From the NCBI GenBank assembly GCA_008360975.2, contig CM039211.1:18262943-18326942 (forward strand): a DNA stretch of 64,000 nucleotides. Reading direction: 5' to 3'. Positions 38,306 to 49,704 of this stretch are shown here, one piece after another. The position numbers and the translations under genes are program-made. This DNA comes from Lichenostomus cassidix (Eukaryota; Chordata; Aves; Passeriformes; Meliphagidae). Under the pieces are notes generated by a model. That model made no database searches. It saw nothing but the letters and a program-made list of their open reading frames with translations, and had not been told where the DNA came from. Position 1 is the stretch's first letter. Each line of letters begins with the position of its first letter.

Positions 38306-40610
38306 TCACTTCCAGACTTTGAGTGGGTAAGTGTTTTTTCCTAGGAATTTATTTTGAATTATGTAATTATATTCCAAGTAAAATCTCCTCCTTTTTCCCT
38401 TGGAAAAACTACAACTACAGTTTCTCCCTCATATTTAATTTACAGTCTTTAATTTCTCCTCATTTTGGTTAACCATTGAATATCTGCTATTCCAAGCTTC
38501 TACCTACTATAAATGAAGTTTATATTTAATTTCCCATTTTATACTGCAGATGTGCAATATGCAATGCTATACTATTAAGCCATTACACCATAAACTTGAA
38601 ATAGAGGAAATATTTATTGGTTTCTTTCAAATTATATGTCTGCTCTCAACAGCAAATTAAGTTTGGGTTTGTCCAATTAGAGATCTAATCTATCTGAAGA
38701 TTCAGAAATTAGAGAGTCTCAGGTTACATAAGGATTGGACTGCACAACACGAAACCCATTATAGGTTTTAAAACAACACAGCCTACACAATTCTTATCTT
38801 TCCAAAGACTAATAATTAGTATCAAAATAGAAATTAGTATTTCCACAAAAGATGGTGCAATTCTGCCTGTACTAAAATACCCTTTGCTGTGTTACATTTC
38901 ACAGTTTATGAAGCTCACAATTAATTTGGTATACATATCAATTTTCTACCCAAGAAGATATTCCATTCTGCAGGATATGAAAGAATATCTCCATCTGAAT
39001 GGAAAACCCATTTCAAAAACAATTTCAAATGTTCATGCTTACACGCACACACCATGAAAGAGACAGTACCTGTTTCTTAGGACAACTACCACTTTTCTTG
39101 TGCTGCAGTGGGAGAGAGGTTGGACTTGCTTTATGATCCATTTTAGCATTTGACTGCAGTTTGTATTCACACAATCATCACAAATGCACTACTCTGGATA
39201 AGTACTCTGGATAGTATTGTATGCATTTTTGACCTTTCTGAAAGCTGAGAAATTTGGACTCCAGCCCTGCCATGGGAAAAGATCAGTACCAAAGCTGGTA
39301 GAGAAATGTCTGTGTCTTTATGCTGCTTATTTTATTTGTCACTAGTTATTATCTTGAATATGTAAATATCGCAAAAGATTTCTCTTGTCTGTTCAGCTAG
39401 TACTTGAAAGTGGTGCTAATTCTAATCACTAATTTTTCATAGGTATTGGTGGAGTAGTTCTGAAGGTACCTGGTGATATCACTTTATTGGGTCACAAATC
39501 CCTAAGGCAGAGAAAACATGACTCCTAACATCTTTTTTTCTTCTTCTTATTAGGCCCTACTAATGAAGATGAAGCTATATCATGTTTCTGCAGGATCATT
39601 AACTCATAATATTTACCATTATCCTATGCACGTTGAAGTGTTTTGAAAAACATTAGCTTCTATTTAGACTAGATGTTGCAGTTCAGTAATTAAAACAAGC
39701 AGCACTTGTTTTTGTTAGAAGAAAACACAATCAATTTTTGCCATTCATACTTAAAGAAAATTCATTTAGAACGTGGTTCATGTTCACAGACTGCTCTGTA
39801 ACTCAGGATCTTTAAAGAAATAGAGCTGGTAAATGTATTATTAAAAATCTCTTGTTCAAAAAGAAATCATTATTAAAACTTGTTTATGCAAGTCCAAGAA
39901 AATGAATATATGACTATTTTAAAATAAAAGATATTTAACCAGCATGATAAGAAGAGTTCTAAAATACTTGTCCAAGCCCATAATAAAATGAGGTAACATC
40001 TCCTCAGTTGAATCACTCCAAACATATTTGTAGGACTGAAAATAACATCTACTTTTGTTAACTTAAAAGCTAGACAATGACTGGTAGGTTAACCTCCTCA
40101 GAACAATAAATTTAAAGGAAGTTCAGGTGGCCAATTTAATTTTACTTAAGAATATATAGCACTAGTGCATTAGAGTACTACAGTTGTAAGCCTTGGCATA
40201 GGGAAATCACATGAATAGAGAGTCATAAGACTTCTGTGATTATCATTAAATCTGCTGACTATTTAAAGTCAGTTGCATAAATAATTCCCCTCTAAATTTA
40301 TGCGAAGTAATCAGAAAGACTCCTTATTAATTTAAAAAGAGAACAACTTTGGGTTCAAAATGAATTTTCAGCTGATGAAAACATACTTAAATATAATGTA
40401 GAAAATTGTTTCACTTGCTCTTTTGACACTCTGTTTTACACTCTTTCCTCTTACATAGTTTTATCAGTGGGCCAGGAGATTCTTATACACTTTGCCATTT
40501 TTTAGAGTGTATGCAATACTATACATGACCTCCCCAGGAATTTTCCAAGTCAGAAGGAGTAGGTGTTAGAATGAATTCCCTTAGCAACAAATTTGGGAAG
40601 TAACAAGAAG

Positions 40611-40847
40611 AGGAAGGGAGGGAGGGAGGAAGGGAGGGAGGGAGGGAGGGAGGGAGGGAGGGAGGGAGGGAAGGAAGGGAGGGAGGGAGGGGGAGAAGGA
40701 AGGAAAGGAAGGAAGGAAGGGAGGAAGGAAGGGAGGGAGGAAGGAAGGGAGGAAGGAAGGAAGGAAGGAAGGAAGGAAGGAAGGAAGGAAGGAAGGAAGG
40801 AAGGAAGGAAGGAAGGAAGGAAGGAAGGAAGGAAGGAAGGAAGGAAG
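40611..40847. repeat. Compound GGGA/GGAA purine microsatellite, about 237 bp
   Basis: The first part (about 40611-40750) is mixed GGGA and GGAA units. The second (about 40751-40847) is a pure run of about 24 GGAA units. The whole tract is purine on the plus strand and pyrimidine on the minus strand. Open frames here (plus KEGR repeats, minus SFLP repeats) are translation artefacts of the microsatellite. GGAA is the core site of ETS transcription factors, and long GGAA runs can bind them in series. A polypurine tract of this length may also form triplex DNA. Confidence 0.97.
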
Positions 40848-41079
40848 TGCGGGCGTTGGTCACCTCCAGCAAATGTGTGCATCTCTGACAGCAATGCCCC
40901 AAACCATCACAAAAAGCACTGCCACAGGGTGCCCACTGAAGCTGCAATAGCTGCACTTGGAAGTGATGCCATTTCTCTTTCTCCAGGCCCAAACAGCTCG
41001 TGAATGGGTGTTGGTCACAGGTTAGGTGTGCAACAATCCGAATACTTGGAAACCAGGAATGAGCAAAAGATCTTTCAGC

Positions 41080-41560
41080 TGACATGTACACAGCACGTAG
41101 TAGCAACCCACTGACAGGTGTAGCAACACGGGGGTTTAGGATTCCATGTGCTCCTTTGTCCCTTTGCTTTGTATACCATTGGTTCATTTTGAAATATGCT
41201 CTGCTGTACCCTGAAATCTATTGGTGGGTTCCCTATGCCTGTCTTCCCTTCAGACTCCCCAGGACTGGCTCTGGGGGAGACAGTCCCTCCCCTTCCTTTC
41301 CCTTTATAAGTCGATGTCTGGATCAGCTTGAGGTCTCTGCATCTTTGGGCTAGCAGCCCCAATGCCATTCCTGCTTTCCTCCCCTTCTCCTTTCCCTGTG
41401 ACCCTCTCCCCCGTGACACCAAATAAACCTCCTTGCCAGAACAGAGATGCAGTCCAGTTCTTTCCTTCGTCTCACTATATTCCTGCTTGAATTGACGTGG
41501 TTTGGAGACTGATGCCATGCCACAGAACCTCGAGGGCCGCTCGCCCCAGATACGGTGGAG
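41080..41560 (+). mobile_element. LTR-like segment of an endogenous retrovirus (tentative)
   Basis: The plus strand has an LTR-like promoter and poly(A) arrangement. Two ATTGG (reverse CCAAT) boxes lie near 41179 and 41220, followed by a TATA-like TTTATAAG at 41303-41310. A C/T-rich R-like region comes next, with AATAAA at 41422-41427 about 112 bp after the TATA box. A U5-like segment follows, with a CpG-rich patch at 41529-41610. The TATA to AATAAA spacing differs from the LTR at 1-260 and would fit a different ERV class. I find no clear primer-binding site or gag sequence after it, so boundaries are approximate. Long open frames across it on the minus strand (41075-41629) look incidental. 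Confidence 0.5.
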
Positions 41561-44500
41561 ATTACAAGAACCAGGGACCCCGGACCGGGGGGGAGCCGGC
41601 CTGTGCAGCCCTCCCGGCCCATGATACATCAGACAGGGACCACACGACTGTCTCCAGACAGGCCAGCTAAAGGGTCTCTCAGTCGCTTTTTATTAACAAC
41701 CAGGATGAACCTGAGAGGGATTTCAGAAGTGCAGCTGCCTTCTGTCTCCCACTCCATGGGGGATGAAATACACTTTCCTTTCCTTCTCTTTCAGTCCTGT
41801 GGGTATAGCCACAAGCTGCACAGGAATCTCTTTACAAAGAAAGTTCAGGGGACACATGGGCCACTTTGCACAGAAGGAGAAGTACCTTAACATCCTTCAT
41901 ATCAGAATGGCTACTCTCGGCTTTGGTAAAGATCACTTTGGACAGCTGGATGGAACAGCCTTGCACAAGCTCATATCAACTACTCAACCTCCCCAGAACA
42001 GGATGTGATCACCAAGAATTATGAAGGCTGTGTGCCAGCACAAAGCACATCCCTCCACAGCCAAGGGCTACAGGATGCCAATATATAGACTGGCAACACC
42101 ATACAGCAAGTGAGAAACTGCATGTCCTGTGGCTGCTGCAGAAGGGCAGGTCACACAGCAGCAGGAGGGAGTGGTGATTCCACTTGATATAAAAAAATTT
42201 CTTGCAAATTCAAGGGGGCTCGGCAAGGCTTCTGCTTGGCTCAGAACTTCCAGCATGATTGCAAGGATGTTACAACTGTAAAGGCCAGGTTGTCCTACAT
42301 ATTCCCCACAGAGATCTTTCTGACATTCTAGGCAGTAATCCTAGCAGGGAGAGATGGTGATTAATGGAATTCACCCCAAAAAGCACCACAGACTCTCTAT
42401 TATAGACAGTATCTAAGAAATTACACCAGTCAGCTGAGCTTGCTTATATCTGCCTCTTCCAGGGCTGTCCAAACAAAGCACCACAGCACAGCTCTGCCCA
42501 CACTGCACTGCCTAGAGCATCGTGGCCCTGACCAAGCTCCCCTGAGCTCTCAGGTCTCAGCAGAGGTGCTCTGATGGCTTTGTTCAGTAGCAGACCTTTC
42601 TCTCCATCCCTTTGCCACAGAGACTGACAACGAGCTCCCTCAAGGACCCTCCTTTACGGCTTCTAAATACCGCAAATTTTAACCCCTGTCATCAAATTTT
42701 AAATGCTGCAGAGGTATTTCTGAAAGGAAATAATGATGATCATTAACCCTTTGAGGATCACACCGTTGCATTGAGTAACATAACTCAGCACCAAAACTAA
42801 GAGGTAAGATGCAAAATAAGCAGCTAGCTGTAATTTAATGTCTCATAGTGTCTCTGCAACAACTTACCCTACAACAGAAACAGTATGGGTAAAATCTTGG
42901 TTTTCTACTGAGCAGCCAATTTAGCGGAGGAGTCAGTGAGTGGATGATCAGAACAGGAGTGTGAAGAAAGTCAATTTACAAAGCTAACATAGAGGAAAAC
43001 CTACATTCCTAAGAGTTTTGTGGTTCTCAGTGTACTACATGGAATATCAGTTTAATTTAAGGCAAATTGAATGTTCTTGGCTAGAGAAGGGAAAGCAGTC
43101 AGGGAGAATAATACTGTTTGGGAGGAGGGCATACAAAACTTCCAGCCTTCAGATACCCATGAACAGAGTAGATGCTGGGTTTGGGATTTCTTTTACTTTA
43201 GTCAAGCAAGAGAAATGTGCATGTGAAGAGATGGCAGTCTTACATTATACAGCAGCATTAAAGTTGCATGCACCTAACAGATATGTGGATAATAAAGCTA
43301 AATGAGATCACTCTGACCATCTTTTTTGGCCTCCTCTCCTACATAGCAGGACTCTGCTGAATTAATGTCCCTTTGAACCAGAAGAAGCTTTTAGTAAAGC
43401 TGCCAATCTCCATTTCTGTTTTCCACTGATAGAAAATTTGCTACTGCTATGAGAAAGTGCCATTTAGAGCCACTGTTGAAAGTGTACTTTTCATGTGGAG
43501 CTGATGTTCCCTAGCTTTAGCTTTTAGCTGGTGGATGCTATTTTCTCCTTGTCTGCTTTATTGAAAAGAGTCTATTCTGAAGCTCCTCTTTCCCATATTG
43601 ATATTCTAGATTATGAACAAGCCATTTCCGTCAAGCTTTCAGTTTCAGCTCAAGGACTCTCCTATTATAAGCTATACTGTCCAATCCACTACTTATTTTC
43701 ATCTCTCAGAAGCAATTTAATTTTTTTTCCACATATTTTTTTTTTCCAATTGGAACATAAAGAAATTCTCTAATATTCTAGAAATGCATAGTTTATGTAG
43801 AAACAGATACCAAGGGCAAAATATATAATACAATTATTACTCAAAGACCCACTTTTTCTGCAGTCTCAATTTGTCAGTCCTCTGTGACACCCATTATGAG
43901 CTTAAGGTGAGTAGTTTATTTATCACAGTCCCAAGGTTTTTTAGAGTATCCTCCAAAAAATCTTTTAACCAATATCTCCATATATTTATAGTAATATCTA
44001 CATGTCATTATCCTTGAACATCTGCATATCATTTCCCATTAGGTGATCTTACACTTTCTCATGCAAAACCACAGCCTATTTGGCATTTAAAAAGATAATT
44101 CAGATCATTTTATACAAGGTATTCTTTACTAATTCTCCAATAAACTTCTTTTTCTGAAAGCTGAAATAATGATAGTATTTTATTCCGCATTGCTGGTGAA
44201 ACTCTAAGATAAGGATAGGTCAAGGAGCAAATAATTTTACAGAAAATTCTAACAGTACTTTGAAAAACCAAGTAAATAAAAACCAACAAAGGAAGTGTCA
44301 AAATTGCTTGAAAGGCACAAATTCCATATTAATTGTTCATTTGAATTAATTATGCATACAATTCTTTATTAAATGTATCCCACCCAAGTAACTCCATTAT
44401 TTTGCCTATATCAATGTCATACTGACAAGGCAGTAATTTTCCAGGTCATCCCATTTACCTTATTTTAGTTATTGATACATTAGCCTTTCTTCAGTCTCCT

Positions 44501-44739
44501 AGAATTCTAAATGCTCTGCAAGACTTTTTAGAAATGAAAATTAGCAATCCAGGGACCTACTCGGCCAGTAAATTAGGGGAATACCGAAAATTATTTGGGG
44601 AGTACTGCTTTAAAACACTGATCTTTAGTAATTATTTTCTAATGGCATTCCAAGCCAGACCTAAAATGTCAAATAATTTCCTCTTCCTTTGGATTGGGCT
44701 TGGAAAAATTTTGGTAATGGCAAGGGTGTGTGGGTGTGA
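41561..44739. other. Non-coding; first part GC-richer and possibly ERV-related, no gene seen
   Basis: 41561-41610 is the most GC- and CpG-rich patch of the window (CCCCGGACCGGGGGGG and GAGCCGGCC). On the minus strand, TTAATAAAAAG near 41690 could be another poly(A) signal, which would suit a second, opposed LTR, but I cannot confirm this. Sequence from 41700 to 42650 has moderate GC and no recognised element. From 42650 on it is ordinary AT-rich sequence. Confidence 0.5.
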
Positions 44740-45671
44740 CTGAGAAGGGGCTGCAGGAGTGGCTCCTGTGGGAAGCTGCTCAAAGCTTCCCCTCTGTCTG
44801 CCAGAGCCAACACCAGCCAGACCTGCTGCTGGCCAAGATGATCAGAACAGTGGCAGCACCTCTGGGGGACAGATTTAGGAAGGGGAAAAAAAACTGTCCA
44901 GCAGCAACTGCAGCAAGAGAAGAGAGGAGTGAGAAGATGTGAGGAGAACAGCCCTGCAGACACTAAGGTCAGTGGAGAAGGAGGAGCACGAGGTGCTCTA
45001 GACACTGGAGCTGCTATTCCCCTGCAGCCTGTGGTGCAGACCATGGAGAGGCAGCTGTGCCCCTGCAGCCCTTTGAGGTCCATGGGGATGCAGAGATCCA
45101 CCTGCAGCCCGTGGATAATCCCACTAGAGCAAGTGGGTGCCTGAAGGAAGCTGTTACCCCATGGGAAACCCACAATGCAGTATTCTCCTGGCAGGACCTG
45201 TGACCCCATGGGGCACCCATGCTGGAACAGTCCTGAAGAGCATTGCAGGAGTTCCCATGGCTGGGACTCCATGCTAGAACAGAGGAAAAGTGTGAGGAGT
45301 TCTTCCTTCTCAATATGGAGTGACAGAAATGTGTGATGAACCAACCACAGCCTGTTTCCTATCCCACTGTGCTGCTGGAGGGGGGGAGGAGGAGGGAGAG
45401 AAACTTTGACTAAAGTTACACCCAGGATGAAGAAAGGGGCAGGAGAAAAATGTTTTAAGATTTGGGTTTATTTCTCATTATTCTATTATGTTTTGCTAAT
45501 TAATTAATTAATAAGTTAATGCAGTAATCCAGTCTGTTCTGCCCGTGATGATGATTGATAAGTGATATTCACGTGTCTTTATCTTAAGTGTTTCATTGCA
45601 TTTTTTCTCCCTGCCCAGCTGAGCAGGGGAGGGCTCGAGCAGCTTTGGTGGGCACCTGGTCTTTGCCAAAC
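44740..45671 (+). mobile_element. ERV-derived avian repeat with 3' LTR end
   Basis: I recognise the order of blocks from a widespread avian ERV repeat, probably ERVL-like. It shows repeated CATGCTGGA(A)CAG and CCCATGGG motifs (45010-45280), AGGAAAAGTGTGAGGAGT, and TGTGATGAACCAACC with CCACTGTGCTGCTGGAGG. Next is a G-rich run, then TTTTAAGATTTGGGTTTATT with TCTCATTATTCTATTATG. A decayed poly(A) region (ATTAATTAATAAG) follows, then GTCTGTTCTGCCCGTGATGA, CTGCCCAGCTGAGCAGGGGA and a 3' end near GCTTTGGTGGGCACCTGG. The poly(A) position gives plus orientation. The 5' edge is approximate. A long minus-strand open frame (44661-45344) across it is not a gene. Confidence 0.8.
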
Positions 45672-47786
45672 TATTTATTGAAAATAGTAATTAAAAAAAA
45701 AAAAAAAAAAGAAAGCAAGAACTGGATTCAATCTGTCTCTTCATTCTAACATCTTTGCTACAGTGGACATGCTGTAAAAGCAAATGATTCTTTGTGGATG
45801 TGCATGTGCACACAAAGGCATGAAACAGGAGGAGTTGGAAAACAACAGGTATTAATTTTAGAAGCCAACTAGGCATGGTGAAAATGACCATTATCTTAAT
45901 TAACTAACATAATGCAGAAGTTTTCCCAGTGCTGCTAGCACTTTATTGTGTCATGAAATAGAAATATGCTATGGACATCACAAAAGACCTACTCCTCCTT
46001 TTGTTTTTGGTTGATAAGAGACATAGGTGTGGAAAAACGTCTGGGCACTTTGAAATAAACTCATGCATATTAACTAGGAAAACCATACTAGTGTTTATAC
46101 TACTGCTGCTTCTCAAGTAGAATGCAAAAGATCTGCTCAACTGAAGAAAGACTTATCAGAAGACTATATGAGAACACCTATGGATTTCTGTGGAAACTTG
46201 AGAGAGGAAATAAATTTTATGCATTCCATATTAAAGCATTTCGTGACACTGTGCCTAGTATTATCTAGATACAGCGTCCATGTTCACATCCCTTTGTAGT
46301 TTTGTTTGAAAGAAGGCAGTTTCCTACAGCACTAGACTTTAGTTCACTAAGAATGTCAGCCTTGACACAGGTAGGTTTTGTCATCTACTCTGTGTTATTG
46401 CCCAGAAACAGGGCCTGGGACTAGATGAATTTGAGCCCTCATGAGAATACAAACACCTTGTGGAGAAATTGTTAGTTAGACAACTAAACCATTCCCACCT
46501 TTTCCAAAAGTTGACAATGTCTGCTCAATAAGAATAATATCAGCAAAACATTACCCTACCTCTCTAGGAACATGAGTGAAAATCCTGTCAGTTTTTTAAA
46601 ATAAGATTAGGTAGAACTGTGAGCTATGCATGCATGAAAACATACCACAAATACAGTTTGCAACATTACAATTTCAAAAGGACCTAGCTCATTTTGCAGA
46701 TGAGGGTGCATTTTATTTGAAAACATATATTTTCCTGGAATTTCTAAGTCTTGCTTATCCTCTAACTCTGTCAAAATCATGACATTTGAAAGAACTTTGG
46801 AAACTCTTGGGAAAGATAAGTGGTTTTAAAGAGAGGAATCCATAGGTGTTTTAATAAAAGTCACTGATAACTCATGCATATGGAACACCAAAAGGAATGG
46901 ATAAATATATCTTTCCTTTTATTTTATTTGCTACTCAGTTTCCTCAAAATCCTGCACTTATGAAATATTGAAAATAAAAGAAATGTGAGGCTTCTGAAGA
47001 ACCTGAAATTTAGGAAAGAGGGAATTTTGGTAGTAACTGTAGATCACTTTCTATAAATACCAGCCTAAAGAATAAAGAAACAAAGGCAACACACAGAGAA
47101 AAAAAAAAAAAAAGGCTGTTCTCCAAGGAAAATGTTTTTTGCCAACAGATGCAGCTGAAAACGTTCAAAACTGAGTAAAACATTTAACTAATGTTTATAT
47201 CCTTGCAAAAGTTGTCTTAATAGATCTAAGTGTTGTGTTCAATATTGCAGAATAATTTGGGATCCAACTCATCAGTGCTCATTCTTGTGAGAAGTGTAAT
47301 ATTATACCAAAAAATAAGTGAGATCAAAAGGACTGCATGTAAGTTATGAGTTACTAAACATAAGTAAAGATTTGGAAATTGGTCTGTGAGTGGCCCAGGC
47401 TCATACTCATCAGTATTTAAAATATGACCTTGAGTAAAGACATTTTTAAAACAAAACACAGTTTTTTTCAGTCAAGAAGACTGTGGCAAAGTATATTGTC
47501 AAATTGTTTTCTGTTGTGAAACATATTTTTCCTCATTATGTCTATTCACCTCAACAGGTTTCAGTCTAGATGATTTGAGTTCATTTGCTTTTTACTGAGC
47601 AGCTTCAGAGCCTCACTGAAGTAGTACAGTATGGGTATGTCACACTGCTTCAGCTTGGCTAGACTATATTTCTTGTGATATATCCCAGCAAGTTTATCCA
47701 CAGAGGAATACTCCTAGCTAAAGTACATGTCCTTGGCAATTGAGAAGCCAAATTTTTAAAGTATGAGACAGCTGTGTTGCTTTTCC
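45672..47786. other. Non-coding AT-rich sequence, no gene seen
   Basis: It starts with a poly(A) run (about 45691-45710) just after the ERV repeat and has another at about 47098-47114. No exon or further element is recognised. Confidence 0.6.
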
Positions 47787-47864
47787 TGTAAGCCACGATG
47801 CTGGCTTACAAATACAAAATGTATTTGTATTCAGATGTACAAAATACATCTGAACTGGTTCAGA
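47787..47864. other. Chain of four adjacent hairpins
   Basis: Four inverted repeats follow one another almost without spacers. Hairpin 1 (47787-47810) is TGTAAGCCA/TGGCTTACA with loop CGATGC. Hairpin 2 (47807-47829) is TACAAATACA/TGTATTTGTA with loop AAA. Hairpin 3 (47830-47854) is TTCAGATGTA/TACATCTGAA with loop CAAAA. Hairpin 4 (47849-47864) is TCTGAAC/GTTCAGA with a 2-base centre. All stems are perfect, at 9, 10, 10 and 7 bp. Hairpins 1 and 2 share four bases and 3 and 4 share six, so not all can form at once in full. No coding frame or known repeat explains the pattern. Confidence 0.85.
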
Positions 47865-49704
47865 ATGAAAAATACTTTCAATGCTTAACTGACCTTTCGT
47901 GAAAATATTTGTTCTCTGGAAAGTTTTGAAACTTAGATTTTCTTTGCTAGAGAAAGGAAAACATCTGAATATCAGCTGTCTCACAATGCCAAAATCTCCT
48001 TTTCAGTTCTACTAGACAGAGTATCCTTGACTCAAGATAAAATGAAATTTATTAAGTTTGTTGTGTTTGATCACTGAGAAATCTTCGTTTGGGATAATTG
48101 CCATTGTTCTGATTTCCCCACTGTGTACCTCTGAGTGTTGGAAGCTCCCTTTGTTCACCATGTAAGGGTGCTGAAGCATGGCTTTAATGATGATATTTGT
48201 CTGAAGCAGTATGTATTGCACCTATTGGAAACAATTCTTCATTTCTCTGTTTTGAAATACCAGCTCCTTGCTAGTGTTACTAAGCAAGTCAGAATAGAAG
48301 CTGGAATAGAAGGAAGACAAAAAAAGTTGAATATAACTTATCTGCTGGAATTACATGCTTTTGTACTATGTTTTTATACTTTGAGTTCCCAATGGGTAAA
48401 AAAACCAGCTTAAATGGAGAGAAGTTAAGTGAAACGGTGTCAATACTCATGGTGGTCTGTGTCATACACAATAAGCCTTGCACTGCTGAGTTGTTCTATG
48501 CAGAAGCTGGTGATAATCAGTACCATCTTTATGTTCAGACCTGGAAAAAAGAAGAAATCTGTGTTCTCACCCCATTCAATACCAGCAAACTAAGCCTTGC
48601 CTCTGTAAAAGAAAGCTTCAGTAGCCTTTGATATTACAGCAGTTCACTGAAGGGCAATGTCTTCAAAAGTTCCTTATTTGTGAGAACAGATTCACATCAT
48701 GAGCTCCCACTGGCACCATCTGGCCCAAAGTTAAAGGGAAAATCCAAAGAATACACATAGAATGAGTGTATTTTAAATGAAACAAGTGAGGAGAGCTATA
48801 TCTGGTGGTTATATGGGTAAATGCTGTAGGTCTTGCAGAGATCTTGGGGGAGCACATCTCCCTGTGTGTGTGAGACTGGTGTTTTCAGACAAAAATGTCA
48901 AATGTGAGTCCACAATCCCATAAGGATCTTTAAGTAATTTAGGGATAGACAACTTGACAGATAAGCTGTTAAAATCTGTAAACTCTTTTTCTATTACTGC
49001 CTCCTATTATCTATCTCTTTTTTTCTCAGAGAGAGAGAATTTGACTGTTTCAGAGTCTAAAATAAGTACATCAAATAAAACCACTGCTCCTAGAAATATG
49101 CTCTTTAAAATAAATGTGTAATTGATTTAAATACTGAAAATGATATGGTAAAGTGCAATACAAAAATGTGGTTCTGGTTAGGGTAAGGGTTTTTTTGACA
49201 TTTTTTGGTTGTTTTTTGTTTTGTTTTGTTTTGTAGATGAAAATTTACTTAATGGGGTAACATTCCAAGCCATACTTGAAAAAGTGACAAAATGCATTTA
49301 TACGCTTAAAGCCCTTTTTTTTTCCTGTACATATTTATACTCACAGTGTAAATCATATTTTTAAGTAACCCTACTGAGCGAGAGCAGAGTTTAGCTGTGA
49401 CCATAATGTCATCTCAGAGCACAAGCAATACAGCGATGATATTTGTGTATCTCCACAGGTAGAAACTGTGACTGAAGGTTTTCTGAGTTACAACTGTCGC
49501 TTTTAAATAGTCCTTAAGAATTTTCTTAATTTGCTCAGATCCTTTTGAGCCTTCATAAAGTCGGAGCATATAAAACATCCTGAGGACCTCTGTGAAACAC
49601 TATCTGTTCTCATTTTTTTCAATTGACTTCCCTTTCTGTCCCCTAGATCTTCTATTGGAAAAGCGAGGAAACAATAATGCCTTATACTTTTTTCATTTTA
49701 CTCA
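47865..49704. other. Non-coding AT-rich sequence, no gene seen
   Basis: It contains two overlapping plus-strand open frames of 87-92 codons (48135-48413 and 48368-48631) with no recognisable domain. A TTTTG microsatellite lies at about 49211-49236, and a poly(T) run at about 49315-49323. Confidence 0.55.

Larger units (their letters stand above)
32594..40610. other. Long non-coding AT-rich stretch, no gene seen
   Basis: Eight kilobases without a supported exon. It contains a TATC/ATACATA microsatellite (32829-32914), a 12-bp direct duplication TACTCTGGATA (about 39189-39212) and a 19-bp tandem duplication at 38268-38305. Nothing else is recognised. Confidence 0.6.

Noticed and set aside
40519..41187. 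222-codon minus-strand open frame rich in SFLP repeats, and plus-strand KEGR-repeat frame at 40593-41003
   Set aside because: Both are translations of the GGGA/GGAA microsatellite, whose 4-bp unit stays open in all frames. The flanking parts show no domain.
41075..41629. 184-codon minus-strand open frame
   Set aside because: It lies antisense across the LTR-like segment and CpG-rich patch. It has no recognisable domain, and higher GC alone lengthens open frames.
44661..45344. 227-codon minus-strand open frame
   Set aside because: It is antisense to an ERV-derived repeat. Similar open frames arise in many copies of such repeats and are not genes.
48135..48631. Two overlapping plus-strand open frames (92 and 87 codons)
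   Set aside because: They are in different frames without a known motif. A frameshifted pseudogene is possible, but I see nothing to support it.
49178..49190. GGTTAGGGTAAGGG resembling telomere repeat
   Set aside because: Only one true TTAGGG unit and one variant, beside a TTTTG-rich run. Too short to call.
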